From positions 726,233-790,232 of the forward strand of contig JAFFSR010000352.1 in the NCBI GenBank assembly GCA_017163975.1: 64,000 bases of DNA, written 5' to 3'. Every line of letters begins with the position of its first letter. Within the stretch, counting starts at the first letter, position 1. Position numbers and translations under genes: made by a program. Below are positions 47,336 through 58,989 of the stretch, one piece after another. The DNA comes from Anastatus disparis (lineage: Eukaryota > Arthropoda > Insecta > Hymenoptera > Eupelmidae). The notes below the pieces were generated by a model. That model was not told where the DNA came from. It searched no databases and saw only the letters and a list, made by a program, of their open reading frames with translations.

Positions 47336-48368
47336 CTAGTTTTTTAAGTCCTCATTTGATAGTTTTATATTTAAGAGAGTATTTATATAACATAAATTTT
47401 CTGGATGGAATCTATTTTTCTTATCTTTTAATTCACATACTGTACATGGATGTTTGTTTTCTTTCTCAGTTTGTTTTTTTAAATTTTGTTTAGTTGGTGG
47501 TGGATTTTTCTCATTATTATTATCCTTTATTAGATGTTCTAAGCCTCTTAAATTATTATAAAGGTCGTCAACTGTCTTTGTTTTGTTTCTATCTATTTTA
47601 TCTGTAATAAAATTTGGTAAACCAGAGGCAATCATATCTATTCATATAGACGTGTTACTAGAGCTATTCACTTCTAGTAATAATCTTTTCTTTTTAGTGT
47701 GTAGTCTAGTATTGAGCCTTTTAGATATTTAAAATTCATAGCATACTTAACCGGTAACCAACCTTTATCAGCGTATGTTGTTTTTAGACTCAGTTCCCAT
47801 GATGACCAGTCTGACTCCACTGTGTGCTTTATTAACATTGATCTGTACCAGTCCTTACAGGAATCCTCTAGCATTGATCTTAACATTTCAATTTTTTTCA
47901 GTGTCTGTTTTTAATTCCAAGCGAAGACATTCTTTGTTAAAAATATCTAACCATTGTGTCACATTAGTTGTCGCTTTTGAAAATTTTTCTATTGAGAATT
48001 TATCAACTAATTTCAATTTATTTTGGGGTTTGGCCACATCGTAAGTGCCTACTGTAGATTTTTCAATTTCTACTTTTTCTAGCAAGTAATTATTAAATTG
48101 TATATTTTTATCTTTGAAGTAGATTTTTTCTAGTTCAGGTGTAAGAGTTATCCACACCGCTCTCCTTTCATGTCTCTTCTTTATAGAATTTTTACCATCT
48201 TGAATATCTCAGTTTTTAGTGATTCTTCATGTAAACTCATTGGTTGAAGTTCTTTTGGCATTATAAACTGATTTGTTTAGTATCTACAATTGACACTAAA
48301 CCATAGTTGTTTGTTTTCGTATTCTCTAGTTTTGGGATGATTGAAAATTCAAATTTTAATTTTTCCAT
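47336..48368 (-). pseudogene. gag: Gypsy-2 Gag, in several frames
   Basis: The probable start is the ATG at 48366-48368, 25 nt from the LTR. Coding continues through 47888-48157, then shifts at an A-rich run near 47888-47895 into 47674-47886 (capsid-like WYRSMLI), then to 47336-47635, which has a nucleocapsid-like CTVCELKDKKNRFHPENLC (C-x2-C-x9-H-x4-C, a non-standard spacing). Stops near 48180, 48265 and 47637 also interrupt it. The zinc knuckle is followed by a stop and then protease. Confidence 0.75.
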
Positions 48369-48380
48369 TTTCAGAATAAA

Positions 48381-48392
48381 TGATTGTTGATT
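48381..48392 (-). promoter_or_regulatory. Putative self-priming site of Gypsy-2
   Basis: The 12 nt adjoining the 5' LTR read AATCAACAATCA on the - strand. No tRNA 3' end (…CCA on the + strand) is present. The exact reverse complement TGATTGTTGATT lies inside the LTR transcript at 48533-48522, and pairing stops exactly at the LTR border. This resembles self-priming known for Tf1/sushi elements. Confidence 0.5.
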
Positions 48393-48811
48393 TGTAAGAT
48401 AAGGAATTGATTCAATTCAGCAATGCGATTAGATTTGTCTAAAAATAAGAGTTTTATTATTAATACATATATTATATACAATGTTACAAGGAGCACGTGT
48501 TAACTAACCTAAAAATAAGAGAATCAACAATCAAGCCTATTGCTTAATGGATCTCTCAACAATCACAAGGTTAACAATAATTCACAGTTTCAGAATTGTT
48601 GTAAACAATTCTGATAACTTTAATTAATTCACTTATTTTAGATTATCTTAGTTTAACAATATTTTGTATAGAGTTCTATCTTATAGAGTCAACGCTCCAT
48701 CTTCTATCTGTGTCTCTCTCTCTCTCTTCTAAAGCTCGTGTCGTCTACCTACAGTGACCGACACGAGACGGTTTCTTACCAGCAGTATTGAGTATGTGCA
48801 CGAAGCTTACA
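48393..48811 (-). repeat. Gypsy-2 5' LTR
   Basis: 419 bp, TG...CA. On the - strand an AATAAA poly(A) signal lies near 48450 and a possible TATA-like stretch near 48655. The TGATTGTTGATT block at 48522-48533 is the proposed primer donor. Confidence 0.95.
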
Positions 48812-48815
48812 TATA

Positions 48816-49044
48816 TATGTGTCTTCAAAGTATGCAGTATACATATCAAACTCACTCTTGAATTTTCTTTATTCATGGGCATCGAAATTAACCTATTTTG
48901 CAAATGAACTTGTTGATATTTTAACGTATGGTTTGAAATATCCAGCTACTTATGATAATCTAACAAATCCTTGTTTGCTTTGCGACTTGTTAAGAACGTA
49001 CGTGGTCGATAAGAGCATATTATCCAGTACAATAGTATGTATTT
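48816..49044. other. Flank between Gypsy-2 and env module B
   Basis: An open + strand frame of 75 codons (48819-49046), fairly normal in composition, containing LVDILTYGLKYPATYDN. Not recognised; it may be an old exon, but no convincing splice pair is seen. Confidence 0.2.
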
Positions 49045-49823
49045 AGGTCTTCTCAAGAAAGGCACTAAATTAAGAACACTGAAACACAAGAAGCACAAGT
49101 ATGCACTAAGCGTGCAGAGGCATGTGTGCAGCATCCGTTGTAACCGAGTTGCTACCGGACACCCGTTTGTCAAAAATGAAGTATAAACAATTGACACTTT
49201 GTAACGATTTAGTCGCTTTAAACGACTACTTTGTGTGCAACAGAAAATAATTTAGGAAATTAATAAAGGTTCTTAAATAAAAAATGTAATTTAAAATCAG
49301 ATTGCTCTCAACGTCTTAGAACGCGAGGGAATTTTTTTTACGAAACAGTGACACGTAAAAAATCACATATGATGAGAAACATACAAATTCGTAGACCAAG
49401 GAAGAATGAAAGCAAGAAGAAAAATAAAGTGATAACGCTAAAGTAACCTTACTAGAGAAAGGAGAAGAATTTTTAAAAAGGGAGAAGAATTAGCCAAAAA
49501 AATAATAATTTTATCACAAAATGAGAGAAAAAATCACCGTGTGGAAAAAAGAAAACAAACAAATCACAAGGGACGCAAGTTTGAACCGCAAAAGAAAAGA
49601 GCAGCATCAAATGCGCTATAATATAAAAAAGAAAAGGTACAAAACAAACAATGGAAAATAAACAAAAATACAAAGAAACTCATACGCTGAAGGGAAGAAA
49701 AACGACCGTAGAGGGTACGAACATTCACGTAGGTAATAACCATGTATCGAGGAAGCAAAAAAAAACCTGAATCTTGAACAAAAATAGGCGCATTTTGCAT
49801 AAATCGCACGGGAGATAACAGTA
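49045..49823 (+). repeat. Leader of env fossil B
   Basis: Homologous to 2538-3340. Lysine-rich translations are shared with copy A but frames are not kept, arguing for non-coding leader or intron sequence. Confidence 0.6.
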
Positions 49824-50517
49824 ATGGCAAAAATTGAACACAAAATAATAAACAAAACAAAAATTCGGGAAAAATATCGACAAAATTTGCTCTTTTTCTT
49901 AAATTTACCCAATAAATACACAAAGGGGAAAGATAGTAACACGGTACGAAAGACAAAAAAAAGAGGGGGGGGGATAATTGAGGAAACAACGGAATTTTTC
50001 GTCCATTGCAGGAATGCAGCAGAGCAATCACCAAACGATATGGCGCGGGTAGATACGTTAGAAGCAAATCCTGGTCTACTCATCCAAAAAGAGGGAGAAA
50101 TAAGATTTACGTCCACTACGTGGAAGCTAGTTCAGGAAATAAACATAACACCGTATTTCATGCAAGGAAAACAGATAAGAAAACAATACACGAGACTAGC
50201 CAGGGTTTACAGAATGCGTAAAAAAGATGACAGGAGTACAAATAGAATTAAGCAATTGGAAAAAAGAGTTGAGGATAACGAAAAGAATGCGAAGTACATA
50301 ATTGAACTCATTCAAGGACATGCAGCAACAAAATTGTCTAGAAAACGCAGGTCCCTATTGCTATTTGTAGGCAAAATAAATAGAGCACTGATTGGGACAC
50401 TAGATGAAAGAGATAAAAAAGAATTGAAAGCATTGATAGAAGTGAACGCGAATAACACACGAGAAGTGGCAAAATTATTGGATAATCAGATTGAGTTGAT
50501 AGAGCACGAACTGTTAA

Positions 50518-50949
50518 GGGGAATCCTCATACCGACATAAAGTTCTACCTTATCTACATTAAAATTATGAATTATAATAGAAATTTAAATTTGTGGGAGA
50601 GGCTTTTGAGAGAATTTGTATATAATAAATATTTGAAATTCGTAGGAGGCACATTCTTAACATGCCAAAGAATTTATTGCAACGTAAAAAAGACAATATA
50701 AGGGTAAAAATAAAGGCGAAAACTGCTTAATACGATTAACTTTTCAATGTAGCTATGAATAATCGTATTATGCAGTTTTTGTTCTCATTTTCACTTTTAT
50801 TCTGTCTTTTAACGTTGCAATAAATTCTTTTGAATGTTAAGAATGTGCCTCTTCTATAAATTTTAGTCAAAAATAGTTAAAAACTTTTATTAAAATGCAT
50901 AATTCAAATGTAGATAAGGTAGATCTCTGTGCCGGTATGAGGACACCCC
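50518..50949. mobile_element. 432-bp TTAA foldback MITE in env B
   Basis: TTAA at 50514-50517 and 50950-50953; ends ggggaatcctcataccgac and (complement) ggggtgtcctcataccggc. Most of the element is self-complementary. Confidence 0.9.
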
Positions 50950-51322
50950 TTAACAGTTAATAAAGGATTACAAAATTTAAGCGAAAAATTAGATGACATA
51001 ATAGTGTAACAGAAGCAAAACTAAGCAATGGAAGTACTAGAAGAAGCGGTAAATACTATATCAAGAATCTCACTGAAGTTAGAGATAAAAACAGAAATAA
51101 TAACAAATTCCATTCTATTTGCGTCTCGAGGAACAGTTCACCCCAAATTATTAAACCCGGAAACAATACGTGCGTCAATTAAGTTATGCACAGAAACATT
51201 TAGAAGCGCAGAATTACCAGGAATATCGGATAATGAAACGCTGTTGGAAATAATTAAATTAGCAGACATTTTGATAGTTTACATCAACGGCGTAATAGTG
51301 TAAAAAGTAATATTCCCGTTAA

Positions 51323-51751
51323 GAGGCGGTCGGAACCAAATCGGTGACTTGCGGTATATATCAAGTCAGCATTTTTCGCTTCACGATAATATTTTGTATA
51401 TTTTTATGGCTTAAACTATTTCAAATTATTCTTTATGTACATGACTAGAGGAAATGACTATATTTTTACCATATGAATAAGTAAATTAATTATTATAAGC
51501 ATTTATTATAAATATCAAACTGACTTGACATATACCGCATGCAAAAAACTGTCGTGTCGATTGTTAGGTGGCATTTTTCGCTTTATAACAATATTTTGTA
51601 TATTTTTATGGCTTTAACTATTTTAAATTATTCTTTATATACATGACTAGAGGAAATGACTATATTTTTACCATATTAATAAATGAATAAATTATTATAA
51701 GTATTTATTACAAGCACCGAACTAAGTCACCGATTTGGTTCCGACCGCCTC
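51323..51751. mobile_element. 429-bp TTAA MITE in env B with doubled core
   Basis: TTAA at 51319-51322 and 51752-51755. A perfect 28-bp terminal repeat starts GAGGCGGTCGGAACCAAATC. Inside, a unit of about 195 bp starting gcatttttcgctt is present twice in direct orientation (about 51368 and 51569). Confidence 0.95.
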
Positions 51752-52366
51752 TTAATAAGTAGAGAAAAATTTCACCTGTACAAATTGTCCCCATTACCGA
51801 TAAAACAAGAGAATGTTACAGAAGCAGAACTATTTACTTATATACACCCAAGCATGGAATCGATATCGGTAAACAAATGAATAAATAAATTTGTGGCCTT
51901 GGAAGACGGCAAATTAAAAAAATAAAACGAAGTAAATTAATCCAGACGATCGACGAAGACACGAATTGCGAAATTAAGCTATTAAAAAACTACAAAATAA
52001 CAAGGTTAAAGGATGCGACTTAAGAGTTACGAAACTCGCGGCGCCTGTATGGATTCAATTAATGAGTCAGAACGCGTGGGCGTTTTCAACGCCTACGGAA
52101 GAAAAGATAATCATACTATGTAACGGGACATCAGAAATAAAAAGTATATATAAATCAGAGGTGATCCGTCTGGCACAGGGGTGCTCGGCAAAGACTTCAG
52201 AGGTAGAATTAAAAGCAAATAAAGAAGTCACAGTAGAGACTCAAATAATCGAGTTGGGAAGTATCATAGAGGAAATAAACATGTTAAATAACTTGAACAA
52301 CTCTAAATTAATAACACATTTTTCTAGAATACTAAGAGAAAGATCGAAAATAATAATGTACTATTG

Positions 52367-53887
52367 AAAAAAAAAAATTTATAACGCTGCCACCAGTTTA
52401 TAAAGTAAATTTATACCTGAAAATATTTGCCATCAGTATTTTCATGAAAAAATTTAATTTTTCGATTTAACACTTAAGCATAGAAATTTATACATATGCT
52501 AATGTTTCTGACTAAAAATTTGGACAATTTAAATATATAATTATACAAATTCTTACAAATCAACTAACTGACGTTAACAATAAATGCAATAGTAAATGAA
52601 TGAATTAAAATTATAAACCACTTTTTCAATATTAGAAATAAAAGATAGTATAATTATTTATAACACGCAGCGATTTTCGTCTTGTCCCATACGTATATGG
52701 GAGTGTGCAATGTCCGCTCTTGAGGTTAATATAGAATATTTAATAAATAGTCATGAAAAAAAAAAATTTTGCCGTGTGTTTTTCTCCTTTTCTTTTGTAA
52801 CAAAAAACAAAAAAAAAAAGAGAAAAGGAAAGAAAAACATAATAATACATAGCTGAAAAGCAAGGTATGCTGAGAGAACTGATTTCCCACAAACTGGTTG
52901 TTGTTAAAAATTGATAGGTGTAAGTAATATCCTGTTGCTTTTCTAAAAGTTTTAAAATAATTTTTTTTCTCTTCTCTTTCATAAAACCCCGAAATTTTGA
53001 AGGAGTTTCCCTTTCTTTTTAAATTTTGGAATTTTTGCAAGTTTTATTTAATCTTACTATTTTAAAGAAAAAAGAGTTTTTCGTTTTAATGATTCTCTTC
53101 GATATTTTAAGTGAAAATGGGGAATATTTTAAAATATAGAATATCCAAACATTCAGAGTGTAATTTAATAGAGTTTCTTTTGTTATTTGAAATAATAATT
53201 TAGCAATTTTATCATAATTATTTAACGAGTTCAGTAATATTCTTATGAGAACCAAAAACAACATTTTCGAAATATACATGTGAACAAAATTATTTAGTAA
53301 ATCAAATAAAGTGGATGAGCAGGGCACCAAGCGTCTGACTACCTTAGTGACGCGATAACCATGTGACTTTCATTCATGCTGTGTGCGTTGCAAGCAAGCG
53401 CGCGCGTGCTAGCCGTATTTTCCATTATTATCTATAAAACTTTTCGTACAATAGTCAAATTGAAGCGTGTAGCTGCAAAGGTGGCTATCTTCATTTTTTC
53501 CGAATTCATTTTTATTGCATTTTCGTATACAGAACATTAAAATTTATCATGAAAAAAATCATATGGGACCAAAATATAGGTATAGTCTTTTTTTATGAAA
53601 TGAAAAAAAAATGGTGTATTGCAAAATACACTGACTTTTAAGTATAAGTACAGCAGAAAATGTTATTTCTTGAAAAAATTTTTTTTGGAGATAACTACTT
53701 TTGCAGCTATACGCTTCAATTTATAAATAATTATTAATATTTAATATTGAATTGCAAAATGTTATTTTGTAGAACACAAAAAAACAATTTATTTTTATTA
53801 CTTTCCTTTTGCATCATACCGTTGTACTAGAAATCTTGCAAAACAAATTTTAAATCAAAATCGAGTACTTACACACACACACACACT

Positions 53888-53919
<32 letters not shown>

Positions 53920-55679
53920 TCTCAGTTTTCTCATTTTAATTTTTTTATTGTTATTTTTATGATGAAGTCAATTCAATTAAGAGTAATTCAATAATAGTAA
54001 CAGTAAAAAAACCAATAAATTCGTACTAAACATTTTTATTTAGAAATGACCATATATTCATGAAATGGCCAGACACTCAGTTTGTTTTTATTTTTGTTTT
54101 TCTGTTGTTACAAGTTAATTTTGCTTAAAATTTTTGAAAAGTAGTTCTCCCATATTTTGTTAGTAATTTTTGAAGTATAAAGTTATTTAAAAGAAATAAC
54201 CTCGCAACAAGGAGTAGGCCAAAGTAAGAGAAATTTCCAAAGGCTCTAGGGGGATAAGCATGTACAAATTGCCCACAGCGGTTTTGATAAACAGGCTTTT
54301 CCACTCAAAAGGTCATATAAAAAAACTCCTTAGCCAAATTTTTAGACCTCTAGACCCCTCCTTTTACTATACAACCTCAAAAACGTGATTTTTCGATTTT
54401 TTTATTTCTGACGAAATATTGCTTAAAACGATCTGAAAATTTGCATGCGGGAGTTTTTATAGACTCCGAATATTCCTGATTTTTTTTAAACTCTCTCGTT
54501 AAAAAATGAGCTTTTGCGACCTTGTTTTATGTTTCATTATTCGGGATCTATTTCGTAAACTTATTTGGCTAAACTTTTAAACTATTTTTTTTGTATTTTT
54601 TTCCGCTCTTTCGAATGACGGAATCAGAATTATAAATTTCAAGGTGCGTAATACTCAAAAGTTGAAAAAAACGATTTTTATTGCATTTTTCACGATATTT
54701 GGGGACTTAACCGCAAAAAACAGTGACTGTGTAGGCGAAAAATAGTTTTTTACACATTGAAATGTGTTTTCAGATGCATTTGGATGCAGATCAAGTGTTT
54801 TAAAAATTACTATAATTTTACTTATGACCATAATAGACAACATATTACTTTGAACCCAGAGATACTTCATATTGAATTATTATTCAATACATTTATAAAT
54901 ATTTGTAATCGCATTAAAAACATTTTTTTAAATATTGATTGTTTGATAGAAAGGCTGCGTTATGATGAGAAACTTTTAAATACTTTCATTTAATGCATGT
55001 TTAGATGCGTAGCAGTCAAAAGTAGAAGAAAGTCTGTTTTATAAAAGTTTTTGCTTCTTATTGGGGATGTTACCTGAAAAGTTCATAAATAATAATCTTT
55101 TTGAAAAGCAGATAGATTGAAAAGTATTATAATAGATTTTATAAAGATCTAGACGTATGAGAACAAATATTAGTACATTATGATGCAAGTGACAAATCGC
55201 CTATCATGGTACGAAGTGTATTAGCACCTGAGTGAAGCGAGGGTGATAATTCACATCGTGCAATATAGGCAATTCATACTACGAGTATCATATGATTTTT
55301 TAGAACACTTACTAGCATAAATCCGCTGTTACGCCTGTCCGTAGCATTAGCAGTGTAATTATGCACCGTGTGGTTATTGCCAAGCGTAGCAAGGCTGATA
55401 AGCACGGTGAAATAATGGACTACTTATGAACGGCAAGGTGTGACATAAATGCAGATCGATGCAACTCAGTGCTATAAAATTACATTATTTGCCAAAGATG
55501 GATAAGTATTCGTAAAAAGGAAATAAAAATAACATCGAATCCATTAAAAAAATTAAATCTTTTTTTATTAAAATATTGAATCATGTATTTATTAATTGAT
55601 AATTGTTAAATTAAACTGAGAATCGTAGAAGTTTTAAAGAAGCTTATAATTATAATTTGTTTAAATATACGAAATAATT
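52367..55679. other. No gene; microsatellite and GC-richer block
   Basis: AT-rich DNA. (CA)n(TA)n microsatellite at 53872-53922. 55140-55480 is GC-richer with short mirrored blocks (e.g. cacctgagtgaagcgagg, ccaagcgtagcaaggctg) that may be a decayed foldback. ORFs at 52726-53330 and 54655-54993 are Phe/Lys-rich noise. Confidence 0.5.
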
Positions 55680-58600
55680 TCAATCTTCATCACTGTCTTT
55701 GTCTATGACTGGATCAATGTCTGAAGTAGAAAATATTTCTGAAAGAATTGTCGCTGGTTTAATTATTCTTGATTTATATCTAGCATTACTGAGGTAATAA
55801 ATAACGGCTGCTATGTGAGTACAGGAGCCGACTGTGCGTAAACCATTAGCACAGTCGCAGGTATGGCACAAAATGCCTCCATAGCTAATTGAGTTAGGTT
55901 TGTACTCTATATAACATTTAGAAGTTTTTTTGTTTCTATGTCTTGATCTTACTAAGACTTTAATTATATTTGGAGTCAGTTTGATATACTCTAAATTAAT
56001 ATTATCTGAATCATCTAATAACTCAGCCAAATAACATATGGTTTGACCTAACTGATAAGTTCCTGAAAAAAAAATTTTAAGATCTCTTTCTGTCATCTCT
56101 GGAAAATCGATGATTTCTTGAGAGGTTAGCTTAGTGGTTGTAGAGCTACGTCTAGACCATCTCGCTGACTCTGCTTCAACTGCTATATTTGTTTACCGCT
56201 AAGCTCTAAAGTATTTTCCTCTTTATTAGAATTTAACATTCCGTCAATGATTATATCTTGTTATCCCTCTTTATTTTGATTGCAGTTTAATTGTTTACCA
56301 AATCGATTATTAAGAAAACATGCAATTCTGCAATACAAACCAATTTTTGGTAAAAGTTTGTTATCAATTTGATGATGGAGAAGCTTATATTTTTTTTTCA
56401 AGATTCCATGAATGGCTTCTACTACTCACCTCAATTTCGTAACGTAACGAGATAGATTCGCCTCAGATGTAGTGAGGTTAGGCCTCTGCTCTTTTAGAGG
56501 AGGTCACGTATCTCTGTCCTTTTCTAATCAAAGAAATGATTTTTTTACAAAAACTAATAACTTTATCAAAAATGAAGAGAAAGCCGCATCTTGTATCAAA
56601 AAAGCAATATTTTTTTGATAAGAAAAAATTAATTTTATTGCTTCGTTCTCAAGAAAACCTTGAAAAACCAAATTGTCCACCCTAACCTCTATGATTTAAG
56701 TTTTTCAAGGTTTTCTTGAAAACGAAGCAACAAAATTAATTTTTTTCTTATCAAAGAAAATATTGGTTTTTTTATTACGAGATGCGGCTTTCTTCATTTT
56801 TGCTAAAGCTATTAGTTTCTGTAAAAAACTCAATTCTTTGATTAGAAAAGGACAGAGATACGTGACCTCCTCTTAAGGCAGGCATAAGAACCTTGAAACC
56901 AAGTTCTTCTAAATAAGGAACTACGTCCCTAAATTCTCTATCTACAATACAAATATCACCTTCCTTCATGATACTCCTTATTCCATTAGGATCATTCATC
57001 ACTTTCTTCATAATGCTCGCATCGTTTTCAGTAGCTGAAAATGGACCAGGAAGATCTACGATGTAACCATCTGTAGTACGAATGGTGAATGGCTTACATA
57101 AATGATAATTTTATGACCTGAACTATTGCATATTGCTAATAAGTTAGATGAAAACTTAAATATGTATTTTCATAATTTCATTAATAAAAATTGCACAAAA
57201 TGGTAGCGAAATATTTGCGTTTGATTATTAGTGTTTGAGAAAAATTTGAATTTTTATTATCACTCGTACGACTGATACCGATTTTTGATTATCCCATATA
57301 GAAATGATTTTTGTAAATAATTATCAATAACTTTAAATGACTGTTAAGAACTGTAAAGTACTGTACTGTAAAAATTGAATATAGTTATAAATAATTATAA
57401 ATACCTATAAATAAAAATAAATTATTTACGAATTTATGATTTTAAAAATGTTAATAATAGTAAATAATTGTAAATAACTGTAAAAAATTGAAAATAGCTG
57501 TAAATAATACTAAATAACTGTAACAGCTATTTATGTCTCAATTTTAAAATTTTTTAACAATCATCTACAGTTATTTACAGATATTCACAGAAATTATTTT
57601 CATATGGGATGTAATTGAAGAAAGAATAACATATTATTTTAAAAAGATAATATTTATATATGAATATTTATATTTAAATAGTCTAATTATTTATGATTTT
57701 AAGTTTATATCCAATAATGATTAAGCAGATATTAAAATTAAAAATTACATTACAAACCTGAATACGACTTTCGTTGATAATCATTATTTCTGCTTTTCTC
57801 ATGGCGAAGATAAGTTCCATCAAGAACCAAAGCAAGCTCGTTAGTTAAATTAAAAAGTTTTTTTTGCATAAATAGAGGTATGATTATCAATAAGATCCTC
57901 TCTCACAAGATTCTTTACTCCAAAGTGACAAGGTAAGACGTCTTTTGCAAATGAATTTAACACTGACTCACAAAATGTGACACTTGAATTTCATAATCAA
58001 TTTCGAAAATTGATGCAATAAAATTATTTGATGACGTTGTTCCTAATTTAAATAGAAATATAACTAGAGCCTGCATTACATTTCTGGAGCTTGATGTTCT
58101 CATTGAAACTAGTAATGACCTTATCTCTTGTAATTGATCATTCGTAAAACTTGTAAAAGTAAATATTTGTTTATCGCTAAGCTCTAAAGATTTAACTTTA
58201 TCTAAAAACGTTTTTGAAGCTGATTCTGCTATTTTAGTTAAAAATAAATATATTTCATCTTTAGTTAAGAAACTTGTGCTACTGTATACTTGTATCAACT
58301 TCAACTCATCTTCATAAAATCGTTTCTTGATTAAGTGACTGTTGCATACTCGATTTCCACTAGGAAAAAATACGCAATTCATTGAAGCACTGTAATCTAG
58401 CATCTATTGGAATAATAGTTAAATTATGTTTTTCTTTGCAAACACAACATAATCGATGCGTGAAAATAGTTCTCTTAATTGGCAGCTCAATGGTATGTTC
58501 TTGTTCTTTAGGTTCATTCAAAACTACCTCAAAAACGCTTCCTGAACTTTGAGATAGGCTGGAAGATTATGAAGATGATTGCAAACTCATAGGGTGATTT

Positions 58601-58760
58601 TCAATCTGTTCACTAGTTGAAGGTTCTATTGCATCCGCAGTAAGAGTTTCTTTTGTACCAAAAAAAACAAGTCTTCTACACCTATCACAAAGTTTATGAT
58701 CAACATCAACACTAATGTTCAACTGATCACTAACAGCTTCAACTTCATATACCGTATTAA
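55680..58760 (-). pseudogene. DDE transposase with SWIM zinc finger, broken
   Basis: A multi-exon transposase gene of a family recurrent in invertebrate genomes, with a DDE_Tnp_4-like core and a C-terminal SWIM finger. Order on the - strand: N-terminal Cys-pair region (58760-58400, C-x2-C in KLCDRCRR and LCCVCKEK); a 148-codon block (57957-58403) with SMRTSSSRNVMQAL; first catalytic Asp in VLDGTYLRH near 57810; a donor gtttgtaa near 57768 and acceptor near 57110, implying an intron of about 660 bp; second Asp in GDICIVDREFRD near 56945; a MITE (56497-56872); Glu in VVEAIHGILKKK near 56425 just after a TGA; SWIM motif CDCANGLRTVGSCTHIAAV near 55860-55800. Frameshifts near 58380 and 57100 and the stops make it non-functional. 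Confidence 0.8.
56497..56872. mobile_element. 376-bp TTAA MITE, second copy
   Basis: Same family as 37177-37557. The right flank is TTAA (56873-56876), the left is TTTA (56493-56496), a probable point change. It splits the DDE transposase core. Confidence 0.9.
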
Positions 58761-58916
58761 TAATTTTTACTTAAGTTGACAGTTTTCTTAGATCACGGAG
58801 GCATTTGCAGCATTGATCGGTTATATTGTAATCATCCATCATTAGAGAAGATACTGAAATTAAAAATATTAAGAATATTTATGAATTATAATTTTTTTTC
58901 TTACACTCATACACAT

Positions 58917-58917
58917 G

Positions 58918-58976
<59 letters not shown>
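58917..58976. repeat. (TA)n microsatellite
   Basis: About 60 bp of TA with one C interruption near 58931. Confidence 0.95.
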
Positions 58977-58978
<2 letters not shown>

Positions 58979-58989
58979 GTTAGAATAAT

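Larger units (their letters stand above)
43825..48811 (-). mobile_element. Young Ty3/Gypsy LTR retrotransposon
   Basis: A 4,987-bp element with LTRs 43825-44241 (417 bp) and 48393-48811 (419 bp), TG...CA ends and a 4-bp duplication tata (43821-43824, 48812-48815). The LTRs differ only by one CT step and about one C/T change, by eye. The internal order gag, protease, RT, RNase H, integrase identifies Ty3/Gypsy; no env. The gag ATG lies just 25 nt inside the LTR. Several stops and frameshifts break the coding region although insertion is recent, so it was either moved in trans or contains sequencing errors. Confidence 0.92.
49824..52366 (+). pseudogene. env: Env (F-protein-like) fossil, copy B
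   Basis: The open part 49824-50540 (238 codons) covers a surface-subunit segment ending in a basic furin-like cleavage region near 50340-50355, followed by the hydrophobic fusion-peptide region and a heptad-like helix. It is then cut by two TTAA MITEs (50518-50949 and 51323-51751). Between and after them, homology to copy A continues (open 51028-51303 and 52062-52367) with several stops; the membrane anchor seen in copy A is missing. No gag or pol lies upstream. The N-terminal 70 residues may be out-of-frame leader rather than a signal sequence. Confidence 0.75.

Noticed and set aside
53019..53330. 103-codon - strand ORF
   Set aside because: Asn/Ile/Lys/Phe-biased with no motif; expected by chance at this base composition.
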